Assembly: GCA_036346275.1 (NCBI GenBank)
Contig: CM070719.1
Coordinates: 16,223,185 to 16,287,184, forward strand
Reading direction: 5' to 3'
Length of the DNA: 64,000 nt
Source: Otatea glauca
Lineage: Eukaryota > Streptophyta > Magnoliopsida > Poales > Poaceae
Below the pieces are notes generated by a model that saw nothing but the letters and a program-made list of their open reading frames with translations, was not told where the DNA came from and did no database searches. Shown piece by piece: positions 11,999-23,339 of the stretch. A program made the position numbers and the translations under genes. How positions within the stretch are numbered: position 1 is the stretch's first letter; each line of letters opens with the position of its first letter.

Positions 11999-12293
11999 GT
12001 GGCTGGATGAGTGAGAGTCAGCCTTGGAGCTGTGTTGAGACTCAAGTGTGAGTCGCGTCTTTAAGTTAGTCTTTACCTCTTTAGTTGACGTTAAGATTTC
12101 ATGTTTAGTTTTCTTCTTTGTGTGCTGAGTGTGCAGTATGTGTTGCAAAGCTTGTAGGCTTAAATAAGCAGCCATACCAAGAATAAATAAAGAATTATTT
12201 CATTTTGGGTATAACCTATCTCCCCGCTTTAGAAATTCTTGCTTCTTATCTATGCTACATCTACCTTTCCTAACCCAAGAGGCAATCATCAGA

Positions 12294-13500
12294 TGGTGAA
12301 TACTCGAGGAAACAACAGTGCTTCACGAAGTGGACTGCGCCAGAATGACAACCCCAATGATGGAGGCAGCCCTCAACCACCACCAGTCGACATGCAGAAT
12401 CTGGGAGCATTTCTCGCTGCACAAACTCAACTAATGCAAACCATGATGCAGCAAATGCAGCAGATGACCAACGCAGCAGCAACCAACAACAACCCAAAGA
12501 GCCCGAACAACAATGGTGGACCTCGATCTCATTCCAAGTCAGCCAGTTTTATGAGGACTCGACCACCAACGTTTCGTGAAATGTGAACCCTTTGGAAGCC
12601 GATGGCGGCTTAGGACTATTGAAAAGAAGCGCACATCACGCAATGTGAAGGAAATGAGAAGGTGCTCTCGCCTCTCATCAACTTGAAGGAACCGCCGCAG
12701 AATGGTGGGCGAATGCTCGTGCGCTCATGGAGCCCCTCAAGAGATCACTTGGGAGGAGTTTACTCTCGCTTTCGCGATATCATGTCCCGGAGGAATGATG
12801 GACCTTAAGAAGGAAGAGTTCGGGGCTCAAATAAGGAGGCCAACCAAAGGCGAATACGAATAAATTTACTCGATTAGCTCGCTATGCCCTCAAGGCGTGG
12901 CGACGGACAAGGCTAAGCGATCGTTTTATGAAGGACTAAATTCAGACTGCGAGTGGGGTGATTACTCACAATTTTCGAGACTTTCAGGAGTTAGCCAATA
13001 AGGCTTTGATCCTAGAGGATAAGCGCAAAGAGCTGGGAGAGAACCGTAAGCGCTTGATGATTAATCAGGGTGGACGTCCAAACCATCTACGTTTGAGGAT
13101 GTCACCACAGCAATTTGCTAGATTCCAACCACCAGCCGTGAACAAGACATCAACCCCTGCACCTCGCCGCCAATCGAACTTCCGGACACCAAAGACAGGG
13201 CAACAATGCACCAGGAGGGAATCAACAGTCTGCAGTGAAAAGATGTTATACATGCAATGAGCCAGGGCACTTTTCCAATAGGTGTCCACAGAAGGGAGGC
13301 ATTACGCCAGTTCGTTTCAACTTGGGAACAACACCTGCCAAGGCACCAACCTCAGGAGGAAATCGTGCGCCAGGTCAAGCTGGAGCAACCCCGCAATCAA
13401 CAGTGCGTGGAAGGATCAACCATATCACCGCTGATGGAGCTCAGGAGGCTACAGACGTCGTACTGGGTAAGTTCCTGGTCAACTCGATTGCACACAGATT
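12294..13500 (+). pseudogene. Tekay-type gag with CCHC zinc knuckle (frameshifted)
   Basis: Start MVNTRGNNSAS at 12294 is followed by a Gln/Asn-rich N-terminus (MMQQMQQMTNAAATNNN). A stop at 12584 and further frameshifts follow. The capsid part is recognisable in alternating frames (EEFTLAF near 12750, NFRDFQELANKALILEDKR at 12964). A C2HC zinc knuckle, CYTCNEPGHFSNRC, lies at 13244-13285. Family role: structural protein that packages the element RNA. Several frame changes mean no full-length product. Confidence 0.85.
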
Positions 13501-13962
13501 TTGTTTGATTCTGGAGCTTCGCATTCGTTCGTTTCTCAAAGTTTTGCAACCAAGAATGGATTTAAAGTGGTGAATCTTAAGTGTGTGCTCTTATTCCAAG
13601 CCCCAGGATCTGAGCTTAGATCTAGCCTTGGGTGTTTGGGAGCTAAGTTGCTTATGGATGGGATAGAATTTCTAGCGAATCTTATCTTGATAGATGTGCA
13701 ATCCCTAGACGTCATCCTTGGAATGGATTGGCTGTCTAAGCATAAGGCTATTTTGGATTGTGGTCGAAGGATCGTAACTTTGGAAGGCCCTCGTGGCAAG
13801 AAGGTAGAATTTCAAGCGACCGCAGTTCGTGATGGGCAGTTAGTGGTCAACAGCGTGAAAGCCATCAGCATGGAAGATGTGCGATGGTCGAGAATACCGG
13901 ATGTGTTTCGGAAGATTTGCGGGGCGCCACGGATCGCGATATCGAGTTTGTCATTGAATTAG
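13501..13962 (+). pseudogene. Tekay-type aspartic protease domain
   Basis: FDSGASHSFVSQSFA near the start carries the DSGA active-site motif of retropepsins, and DVILGMDWL at about 13710-13740 is the second conserved block. The frame then shifts and continues in another frame (13884-14162) through the start of reverse transcriptase. Normally part of a gag-pol polyprotein. Confidence 0.85.
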
Positions 13963-15309
13963 CACCAGGGACAGCATCGATATCAAAGAGACCATATCGG
14001 ATGCCTACCGACGAGTTAGTGGAAATGAAGAAGCAGATTGAGGAGCTGCAAGAAAAAGGTTTCATTAGACCTAGTTCATCGCCGTGGGGAGCCCCGGTTT
14101 TGTTTGTTCGTAAAAAGGATGGAAGTCTTAGAATGTGCATCGATTATCGTGCCTTTGAATGAAGTAACGATCAAGAATAAGTATCCGTTGCCCAGGATCG
14201 ATGACTTATTTGATCAGTTAAGAGGAGCTGGAGTTTTCTCCAAGATAGATCTTCGTTCGGGATACCATCAGTTGAAGATCCGAGCGGAGGATGTGCCTAA
14301 GACTGCGTTTTCTACGCGATATGGACATTATGAGTTTACAGTCATGTCATTTGGATTGACAAATGCCCCTGCATATTTCATGAATATGATGAATAAGGTT
14401 TTCATGGAATACTTGGATAAGTTTGTTGTAGTCTTCATAGACGATATCTTGGTTTACTCGAAAACAGAAGAAGAGCACGCAGAACATCTGAGGATGGTTT
14501 TAGACAGGCTGCGAGAACATCAGCTATATGCTAAGTTTAGCAAGTGTGAATTTTGGAAGGAAAAGGTTGAATTTCTTGGTCATGTAATGACTACTAAAGG
14601 AGTTGCAGTCGATCCCAGCAAAGTGGATGCAGTGTTGCATCGGGAGCAACCGAAGTCTGTTACTCAGATCCGTAGTTTTCTGGGAATGGCGGGATACTAC
14701 CGTCGGTTCATAGAAGGATTCTCGACAATTGCTAAACCCCTTACGCAGTTGCTGAAGAAAGAAAAGAAGTTTGCATGGACGCCAGAGTGCGAGAAAAGTT
14801 TCATGGAATTAAAGAAGCGTTTAACAACAGCCCCTGTATTAGTGTTGCCAGATGTGCAGAATAGATTTGATATCTATTGCGATGCTTCAAAGCAAGGCCT
14901 GGGGTGTGTGTTAATGCAAGAAGGCAAAGTCGTTGCTTATGCGTCAAGACAGTTAAGACCGCATGAAGTGAATTACCCAATGCATGATTTGGAGTTAGCT
15001 GCCGTAGTGCATGCCTTGAAGATATGGCGTCATTATCTCATAGGAAATAGATGTGAGATATATACAGACCATAAGAGCCTGAAATACATATTCACTCAAG
15101 CGGATCTCAATATGAGACAGCGAAGGTGGCTGGAGCTAATTAAGGGTTATAATGCGGGAATTCATTATCATCCCAGGAAAGCCAATGTGGTAGCAGATGC
15201 TCTGAGTCGAAAGAGCCATAGCGCAAATACGCTAACAATGGAGGATCAACCAGAACTATGCAAGGAATTTCAGAAACTAAGGTTGGAAGTCGTTCGCAAG
15301 GAATGGTAA
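13884..15309 (+). pseudogene. Tekay-type reverse transcriptase and RNase H
   Basis: Two frames overlap. 13884-14162 covers the fingers (RPYRMPTDELVEMKKQI, PWGAPVLFVRKKDGSLRMCID). 14160-15309 covers the rest, with KIDLRSGYHQLKI, AFSTRYGHYEF, the catalytic block FIDDILVYS (about 14434-14460) and FLGMAGYYRRFI. RNase H then shows IYCDASKQGLG, LELAAVVHALKIWRHYL and YTDHKSLKYIF. The family reaction is copying element RNA into DNA and removing the RNA strand. This is the best preserved coding part of the element. The frameshift near 14150 separates it from the protease. Confidence 0.93.
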
Positions 15310-16396
15310 TCTTTGGAAGTGAAGCCAACAACGGAGGATCAGTTAGTGAAGGCGAGAAAGATGGCGATAAAATTTCTAAGATCAAGGCTAAAAGGAGGAA
15401 GGCCTAGCCGTAGATTTCACTCTGGATGAGCAAGGAACCATGTTTTTCAAGGGCGAATTTGCGTCTTGGATAAAAGGAACTAAAGCAATTGATTCTTGAA
15501 GAAGCTCACGATTCTAAGTACTCGATTCATCCAGAAGTGCCAAGATGTACGGGATTTGAAAGAGAGATTTTGGTGGCCTAATATGAGCGTGAAGTAGTGA
15601 GCATGTTGCTTTATGTGGCGTATGTTAGAGGGTAAAAGCCATGCATCAAAGACCACCGGTGATGCATTGCGGTAGATGAAATTCGGAATGGAAGTAGGAG
15701 GAAATCGGAATGGATTTTATCACGGTTTACCTAAGACTCGGAGGGTTCGATTCCATTTGGGTTATTGTGGATCGTCTAACCAAGGTCGCCATTTTATTCC
15801 AAAGAAAGACCACTTACTCGGAGATCGTTTAGCGGTGTATATGTCAAGGATTGTATGCTTGCATGGAGTGCCCAAGAAGATTGTGTCGATGAGGTACCCA
15901 ATTTACCTCGAGATTTTGGAATAAGTTGCGAAGCCATGGGAACTCGTCTCAATTTTAGTCTGACATATCACCCAGACGGATGGTCGATGAAAGAGTAAAT
16001 CAGATTTTAGAGGATATGTTGAGAGCTTGTGCTTTAGCTTATGCTACGTCATGGGATAAATGTTTGCCATACGCAGAATTCAGTTACAATAATAGCTATC
16101 AAGCTAGCCTGCAGATGTCACCATTTGAGGCGTTGTATGGACGTGCTTGTCGTACTCCGTTAAATTGGAATGAAACAGGAGAGCATTTGGTTTTCGGGCC
16201 AGATATCCTCGAGGAAGCCGAAAGTCAAGTCGCAATGATTAGAGAAAGGTTGAAGATAGCACAATCAAGACAGAAAAGCTACGCAGATAACCGTCGTCGA
16301 GATTTGAGTTTTGAACCAGAAGATCATGTGTATCTCAGGGTTACCCCTCTTAAGGGCGTTAAAAGATTTCATGTTAAAGGAAAGCTTTCACCATGA
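15310..16396 (+). pseudogene. Tekay-type integrase (degenerate)
   Basis: The N-terminal zinc-finger region (about 15500-15620) is scrambled by frameshifts. The catalytic core is spread over two frames. GLPKTRR, DRLAVYMSRIVCLHGVPKKI lie in 15676-15924, and a clean stretch at 15980-16396 has the end of the core and the C-terminal part (YAEFSYNNSYQASLQMSPFE, ALYGRACRTP). A TGA at 16394 separates it from the GPFKIL segment. Family role: inserting the DNA copy into the genome. Confidence 0.88.
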
Positions 16397-16738
16397 TACG
16401 TGGGTCCGTTCAAGATTCTGAACCGTCGAGGAGAGGTAGCGTATCAGTTAGAGTTGCCTCAGTCTTTGGCAGGAGTACATGATGTATTCCATGTGTCACA
16501 ACTCAAGAAATGTCTTAGAGTGCCAACGGAGCAAACCCCGTTGGATGCAATAGAGCTGCAAGAAGATTTAACTTACAAAGAGCAACCGGTCAGAATTTTG
16601 GATGTTATGGAGCGCAAGACCAGAAATAAGTCTATTCCCTTTTGCCGAGTTCAGTGGAGCAATCATTCCGAAAGTGAAGCAACTTGGGAGCGAGAAGAAG
16701 ATTTGAAGTCAGAATTTCCGAACCTATTCTCTAGTTAG
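16397..16738 (+). pseudogene. Integrase C-terminus with chromodomain
   Basis: Open frame with GPFKILNRRGEVAYQLELP and VHDVFHVSQLKKCL, then the chromodomain PVRILDVMERKTRNK, FCRVQWSNHSESEATWERE, ending in FPNLFSS before the stop at 16736. Chromodomains of this clade steer integration to marked chromatin. It is separated from the rest of integrase only by the TGA at 16394. Confidence 0.9.
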
Positions 16739-16763
16739 CCCTGAATCTCGGGTCGAGATTCTG

Positions 16764-16776
16764 TTAAGGGGGGAGG
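16764..16776 (+). other. Polypurine tract of Tekay-type element
   Basis: Purine run TTAAGGGGGGAGG immediately before the 3' LTR start at 16779; normal position for the second-strand primer. Confidence 0.8.
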
Positions 16777-16778
16777 TT

Positions 16779-19700
16779 TGTAACATCCCAAAAATTTGGC
16801 CTAATTATATTATTTTATTGCTTAAATATGCATTTATGATTTTCTGGGATTTATTTGGATTTTTCTGGATTTATTTGAATTGATTTTCATTTAAGTTTAT
16901 TGACCTTTTGTTCGAATCTATTTAAATTTATGCAAAGTTAAAATAAAGTTTTGACAAAAATATTTTATTTAAGTCCAGAATGTCTCAAAGTATTTTTGAG
17001 ATTTTTCTTGGATTTTTACTATTAGTTTTATCGCTTAAAATAAATAAAATGAATTTCTGGAATTATTTAAAATGGGAAATCCTTTTGAAAAGCGGTGAAC
17101 AGTGTTGGGCTTCGCCCATACACTTTGCACGCTGCGTCGACCCGATGTAATGCGCGCCGGTTAGCCCATGTCTCCAGAAGGAATCGTGCCGAGCCGTTGG
17201 ATCACGATCGTATGGCTTGCGTCTTGCCACGTCGCCAAGTGTGCCTAAGCCGTAGGATTGTGATCGCGTGGTCAGGGTGGAACGTGTCTTTTCATAACCC
17301 TAACCGATCGCAGCCGTTGATTCAAGCGAAGGCCCATATTGGATCTCGTCGGGGAAATCTGGTGCGTCCGTTGCGCCACGTGGAAGGTCGCCATGCGTCG
17401 TCTCCGAGCAGGACTCGGGCGCCGCCGCCGTATCCGAGAAGGACTCCGCCACCGCGTCGGTTAGGATCCCGAGCGCCGTCTTGTGTCGTCGAGGCTATTT
17501 AAGGGGTCCGCACCTTCCGAGAATCCTCATCGTCGCCGCATCTTTTGGTCGGAGGGTTTCACGAGAATCGTCGTGGAGTGCACCGTGGAGCTTGTCGGAG
17601 TGGAAGCTCTGCCGCCGCGTTTTTGCTCGAGTTCATCGCGGTTAAATCGGCTTTTGGCGTTTGGTCCCAGATCCGAACTTCGTCGAGGTGTGCGCATCAT
17701 CTACTCCACTTCTTCTCGTCGGAAACGCGGCGAACGCCGTCGCCAGTGGCTTCTTCCTCGTCTCGGTGGGTCTTCGCGCCGCCGCCATTGTCGTCGGGTG
17801 AACCTGGGACCGTCCGATCTGTAATCGGAGGGTGAGGTTTTGCCACGTCGCGAGTAATCGTGGCCATCCGATCCATCTTCTTGAGCAGATTGAACCGTGC
17901 GGGCGACCAACGGATCATGCCGTGTGGTCGCACGAGCACCGAGGCGTCATCTGGCGGGTTCACGGTAGACCGAGGAGGTCCGTGGACCGTGTCTATGCAC
18001 CAGTCACGTGTCGTGCTCGATTGGTCGAGCGGTGGCGCGCCAGCGTGACGTCATGATGACGCAATAATCGCTTTTCGATATAAAAATAAATCATTAATTT
18101 CGAATTTACGATTTTCGATTTGATTTATTTCAAACTTCAAAAGGCTATATCTTTTGCATCGTAACTCGGATTTGAGTGATTCCAATTTCTAAAAAATTTT
18201 AAAATTGAGATATATTTAATGGTGAATTTTATTTGATTTTTGGAGTTCAATTGCTCTTTGTTTTGGTATTTATTTGCTTTTCTCCTTCGGTACGCGTAGA
18301 CGTTGAATTGTGTGACGCTTCGGAGGAAGATCCAGCAACTCAAGAGCAAGTTCCAGAACCAGATCAGGACCTATTCCAAGGCAAGTTGTGCTTTAATCAT
18401 GTTGAACCCATGTTTATAAAATTGCTATGTTTGTTTTACCCTATTGCATATATTTCAAATATACAATTATTTTAAATTAGATTGTGTTTAGCTAATATAC
18501 CAGATTGATCAATACCCTACCTTGTCATCATATGCCATGATCCATTGTCACCCTAGATTGGTTAAATATAGTTGGTTAATAATTATAATCAACATTGGAG
18601 GATTAGTCCGTATTAGTTGCTTAGTCATGCCACGTCATCACATGTGTCAGAATCATTGATAATTAATCTTGACTAATGGAATATGGAACAATATTATGAC
18701 CTTGTGTGTCATGTGGGATCACACGATGAGATTGAGTTGTTGTGGCGAGTCATGTCACGCAACGATGTTGAATTGTTGATAGCATGTGGTGCTTGGTAAT
18801 CAACTGGGTGATGATCATTTAGATTGGGGCAAGTGACAAGGGGCGAGTATGCCAAGGTGGGCCCGATGGGCAGAGGGTATGTGGATGTCTTGCCTTGATC
18901 ACACTAAGGACTTAACCTTGCAAGCCTTTGACCTGAGTCAATCATGCAACCACATGTCTGATATGGGCCAGCCTAGCTGAGTAATTTGCAATGTCTTAAT
19001 TTTGGTACTATCGTGGTCGGTGTGAGTTCCCGAGTTATAGAGTAATTCACATGGCGCAAGAGGGGGGCCCTGGTTATGGTTTTCAGACCCACCAGTGTTG
19101 AAACCTTAGCGGGTAGTATCGGGTTAAGTCAGAGCATTGTAAAGGCTTTGTTATAACCACTCGCCTTGGTGGTGTTTGGTTGTATCACGTGGGGAAAGTG
19201 CATAACCTCTGCAGAGTGTGAAACTATTCGGATAGCCGTGCTCGCGGTATTGAGCAATGCTCGGGAATTACAGTTAAGGGTTAGTTTAATTAATTGGACA
19301 ACTTGGTTGGGATGGCGGAAGGCCATATGGAAGATGGAATTTGACTTAGGATTGGAAAGTTGGTTTACTTGAGAAATACTGAATTTATTTATTATTGATA
19401 TTTGTTTTACGCCTTTACAATCTATTTCTCAGATTCGTTCATAAATGCCGCTTATTGCAAAATAGCCATGATAGCCTATCCATTGGAATAAGCCTTGCAT
19501 ATAGATACATAGAATTGCATTCATGCACAACTTGTTGAGTGCTTAAGTACTCACCCTTGCCAAACAACAATAATCAACAGTTAAAGAATCTACACCTGTG
19601 TTGGAAGATGAAGTCCAGGAAGACACGAGTCATTCGGGTCCGAGCCTTGTCGGTTGCCTGTGGTGAACTGATGAGCTATCTACGTTTTCTACTTTCCGCT

Positions 19701-19922
19701 GCATAATTATTAGTTTATATTTCCAGTCTTGCCCTGCGTGGCTTAATAATGTAAGACCGTCATAAGATCATACCTTTAGATATATCAATGAATGAACTAT
19801 TATTCTATTATCGTTGAGTATGATGTGATATGTACCAATGTTGAGCTGTGTGCACTAGCGATGATCCTGGGACTAGTGCGGTAAACACAGTGGGTTCGAA
19901 TCAGTGGATTCGGGTCCTTACA
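16779..19922 (+). repeat. 3' LTR of Tekay-type element (3144 bp)
   Basis: Starts TGTAACATCCC and ends ...GGTCCTTACA. Near-identical to 7893-11061 over most of its length, with small deletions in the GC-rich part. CTATTTAAGG at about 17497 is the TATA-like block, and ACCTCTGCAGAGTGT recurs near 19205. Confidence 0.92.
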
Positions 19923-19927
19923 GGTGT

Positions 19928-20533
19928 TGATGCTTATATTGATTGGGAAATAAAGGTAGATAAAATTCTTTCACAATGTAACCTCTGTAATAAACAAAAA
20001 ATTAAAGTTGTCGCTAGTGCTTTAACTCTCTGTGCATCAATTTGGTGGAAACATGGAAAGATATGAAACAACTATTGAGAGTTGAATTTGTTCCTGCGAT
20101 TCATTCTAAAAAGTTACTTTATGAATTACAACATTTACAACAATGTGATAAAACTGTCAAGGCATATTACGAGGAATTAGAAACTTTGTTGTTGCATTGT
20201 AGTTTAGATGAATCTGAAGAAGCTAAGGAAATAAAATTCTTAAATGGACTTGATATGAAAATTCAGGGTATTCTTGTTGATAAGGAATATAGTTCTCTCT
20301 CTAGTTTATTTAATCTTGCTTGTGAGATTGAAAATCAAATTGAACATGAAAGATATCTTGCTGAAATTAATGTCTATAATTGCCAGATTGAAGAATTTTC
20401 TTTGAAAGAACGGCATCTTGTCGAGTTTCCACTTGCTACTAACTTTTCACAGAACATTGAGAACAAGAACGAGAAGGAAAACACACAAGAGAAGGAGGAG
20501 CAGGAGATACTTGGTATCCCATGCATGCCTTAA
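19928..20533 (+). pseudogene. Outer-element gag, capsid-like part
   Basis: DAYIDWEIKVDKILSQC and IWW near the start are typical of plant Gypsy gag (Retrotrans_gag family). A frameshift near 20045 moves the frame to one running to 20533, with LLRVEFVPAIHSKKLLYELQ, KAYYEELETLLLHC and IKFLNGLDMKIQ. A Lys/Glu-rich tail (ENKNEKENTQEKEEQE) precedes the stop. No zinc knuckle is seen. This continues the segment at 7636-7892. Confidence 0.8.
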
Positions 20534-21176
20534 GAATGTACAGATCATGATATGCCTAAATCGGCTAAGATAGAAAACAAAGGTAACGACATATGTGCTA
20601 TTTTCACACGAGGAGAGAATTCTGTTGAAGTGCTAAATTTGGCCACTACTGATGCTATGCTAGAACAACAGTTAGTGGACACTCAAACTGAATCACCTTT
20701 GTCACAATATGATTGTCTTCCCTGGTGATAAAGAAGAGTTGTGTGATAATGTCTCATTTATATCCATGCCTCAACTAGTGAATGACATGTCAGTTTTATT
20801 TCTGATATAAACACGTGTGCTGAAAATAAACATGTCATTCACCTTGCTAATGAAAAGGATGAGATTAAACTATTGTCTTCCTTGAATACTTTGGGTTACA
20901 TTGAATTTGATGCCATATGTGATCTCAATTGTTTAGAGGAGAGATTTTCTATGCCTGCTAATTTATCATGGTCATCCAGTGTTAGTTTTCATGCTGTTGG
21001 CAAACATAATGATAAAGAAAAGTACATGGTGCATCGAGTTTATATATGTACCATTTTGAAATCTTCTTTTAATGTACCACACTATCAACAACCAAAGAAT
21101 ATGTTGGTTTCTTTGCCGCCTCTTGTTACTAACCTTTTGCAGGCAATGAGCTTGAGTCGAGGACGACTTAAAATCA
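20534..21176 (+). pseudogene. Downstream ORF remnant of outer element
   Basis: Interrupted open frames with INTCAENKHVIHLA (near 20810) and SSLNTLGYIEFDAICDLNC (from 20880), ending near the purine tract. I recognise no catalytic domain. The position after gag and before the 3' LTR is where pol would normally be. It may be a conserved non-catalytic ORF of a gag-only family or a pol remnant; I cannot tell. Confidence 0.45.
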
Positions 21177-21188
21177 AGAAGGGGAGGA
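21175..21188 (+). other. Polypurine tract of outer element
   Basis: CAAGAAGGGGAGGA runs directly up to the 3' LTR start at 21189. Confidence 0.75.
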
Positions 21189-21941
21189 TGATGTGACCAT
21201 ACTGGCCCAGCAAGCCATGCTTCTACCTCAAGCCAAGACAAGGGCCCAACAACTTCTGACGCTTCAAGCCTAGCATGAGATCAAGTCCAATTCAATTCGT
21301 TCGCGAGTCCAGTTCGGCCCCAGGAGCAGTCCAACATAAAATGACCATATCTAGGTCATACAAAGTCCGATTGAGGCGTTCTTAGACTCTACGAACAAGC
21401 CCACGACGAGATCTTTTCAATGGAAGTAATTTCACATCCAAAGTCCTTCTAGATCGATGGGAATCGTTAAATCAATATGACGAATAGAATCTGCTAGGTG
21501 CTGCGCCACCTCCACTTAGGCCGAAAGGCCTTGTACGACCTAGGGTTGCACGGCCATCTCCCTAGCCACCTCCCTTGCCTTCATCCTCATATATATTCAG
21601 TAGTCGTTGCTATAATAGATGGGTTTTGCTTAGATTATTCTGTTTTAGACAGTTTCGCCGTTTGTTCGGTTTGTGGAACCACAACTTCGAGTTCTTCATT
21701 TGTAATTAGCAATATTCAGATTGCATCTACCTGTTCTTGGTTGTGTTCTCGATTCGCATGAAGAGATAAGCCTTCTTGGCGAGGTCAACTGTGTTTGTGC
21801 GAGGTTGATAACCAACGGAGCCGTGGTGTAGCGATTGCAAGGTTCAAATCAGTTCTGATTGGAAACTAGATCGTCAACGTCGAGTTCTCTACTAATCGAT
21901 TAACTACTACCTGTCGGAAGATCGGGCCACCATTCCCATAA
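21189..21941 (+). repeat. 3' LTR of outer element (753 bp)
   Basis: Starts TGATGTGACC and ends ...CCCATAA, followed by GGTCC (21942-21946), the same five bases that precede the 5' LTR. It aligns throughout with 5690-6437 but with many substitutions, so the outer element looks older than the nested one. Confidence 0.9.
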
Positions 21942-22520
21942 GGTCCTCTGCCTCTATTCTTTCCACTAACCATTCTATGTTCCCCTTCATCCGCAATACC
22001 TATGGGTTCTTGCATTTGTGGTTAGGGAGTGTCACCTTGTTCATCTTGCATTGTGTCCTTCTTCTCACCCACGTCTTGATTTAATAAGGATGTATGACTG
22101 TGGCTAGACTCCCCAACTTCTTCCGCAACAGCATCCACGGCTTCCTCTATCATTGTATGGCCAGAAGCAACTCTCTGAAATCCGTGTGCCAACAACAGTA
22201 GAGGCCATCCTCTCTCCTTAGCCACTCTTACATAATAGCTTCACGACTTCGGCCCCTTCAGTTCCAATAACTCCCAGTACATGCATTCCCGTGATTGACT
22301 TCCAACACTATTCAAATCACTTAAATCGGGATCCAATAAGAACATGTTGTATCACCATCTCCTAACAGTGCCCCAAGGACGCTCCTCTACGCGCGACAAA
22401 CTTCCTATCACTTTTGGAAAATAACCTAGTTCCACCCCTTGGGCCCCCATATGTGGAACTCCTTCTCTATAGTATATTTTGAAATGGTCTCGGTCATCCA
22501 TGCTTGTGTATCATTTTCTC
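21942..22520 (-). pseudogene. MuDR-type transposase, extreme N-terminal part
   Basis: Minus-strand reading gives DRDHFKIYYREGV, GAQGVELGYFPKV, an acidic stretch EEAVDAVAEEVGESS and then leads into the 5355-5689 fragment. An in-frame stop lies near 22355 and another near 22240. ELLELKGPKS (about 22290-22260) has a matching copy at 48525-48560 in MULE B, which supports the assignment. This is the segment upstream of the DNA-binding domain. Confidence 0.75.
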
Positions 22521-22532
22521 AAATTTTTATTG

Positions 22533-22893
22533 GGAACATGATGTATCGCCATTATATTATCCAATAGGTAAAATAAACCGAGAGAATTACGAACCTAACT
22601 GACAAAATATGCCTACGTATGACGTTAACCTACTCTACACTTGAATACATAATTGCTTTGATTGTCCGTAAATTTTACATGTCAACTCCATACTATCCAG
22701 TAAGGTTTGACGAATTATTATGAACATATCCGATCAAATTGTTATTGCGCACATGACGTATCGACACTATATCATCTAATAGGTAATATAAACATGGAGA
22801 ATTACAAACCTAACTGATAAAATATGCCTACATATAACATTAACCTACTCTACACTTCAATACACAATTGCTTTAACTGCCTGCAATTTTACT
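22533..22893. repeat. Two direct copies of a 215-bp-spaced AT-rich unit
   Basis: 22533-22690 and 22747-22893 share blocks such as AATATGCCTAC and TTAACCTACTCTACACTT. The spacing is 215 bp. The unit lies in the noncoding part of MULE A upstream of its transposase. Confidence 0.7.
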
Positions 22894-23339
22894 TCTCAAC
22901 ATACCCGATCGATCTTAAACCGCGATTACAAAAAATTATATCTACATGAATATTACTAACCTGCATCTACCTACAAAAAAATTACTATTCTAAACATAGC
23001 TCTAACAGTAATATTAATCTCCGAATATCTACAGATAAATATTACTACTCATATCTACAAAAAATAATCTAAACATACGTAAATAAATATTTCTAATCTA
23101 AACATACCTAAATAAAATTTTCTAATCTATCTATATCTACAAAAATATTTCTACTCTACCAATATTTACACGCTTATAACTATTCTACAAATATAATTGC
23201 TTGATTTTCTAACCTAAATTTTGAAAAGCATAAAAAAGAGATTAACAAACAACTTTCAAATGCCGTGCACACCTTCTTCTTCTTCCTCCTCGTCCCCTCC
23301 CTCTTCTCTCCTTCTCTTCTCTTCGTCTCTCGGGCGCTC
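22894..23339 (-). other. AT-rich noncoding 5' part of MULE A
   Basis: Very AT-rich, repeated TCTAAACATACCTAAATAAA-like words, no coding signal. On the minus strand it lies between the terminal repeat and the transposase start. Confidence 0.5.

Larger units (their letters stand above)
7893..19922 (+). mobile_element. Nested Tekay/Del-type chromovirus (Ty3/Gypsy), 12.0 kb
   Basis: LTRs 7893-11061 and 16779-19922 start TGTAACATCCC and are flanked by GGTGT (7888-7892 and 19923-19927). The internal region has gag with a CCHC knuckle, protease, reverse transcriptase, RNase H, integrase and a C-terminal chromodomain in the usual Gypsy order. Very long LTRs plus the chromodomain point to the Tekay/Del clade (established family knowledge). 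Multiple frameshifts and stops make it non-autonomous now. The two LTRs are closely similar but differ by small indels, mostly in the GC-rich part (8200-9200 versus 17100-18060), so insertion was not very recent. Confidence 0.92.
5690..21941 (+). mobile_element. Outer LTR retrotransposon, gag-only (non-autonomous), host of a nested Tekay element
   Basis: Two LTRs (5690-6437 and 21189-21941) are flanked by the duplication GGTCC. A methionine-type primer-binding site (TGGTATCAGAGCC) follows the 5' LTR and a purine tract precedes the 3' LTR. After removing the nested 12-kb insertion, the internal region is only about 2.7 kb. It holds a Gypsy-type gag and a downstream weakly open region, with no reverse transcriptase, RNase H or integrase motif that I can find. 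It therefore must have moved using proteins from another element (inference). The element sits within the N-terminal coding region of MULE A. Confidence 0.9.
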
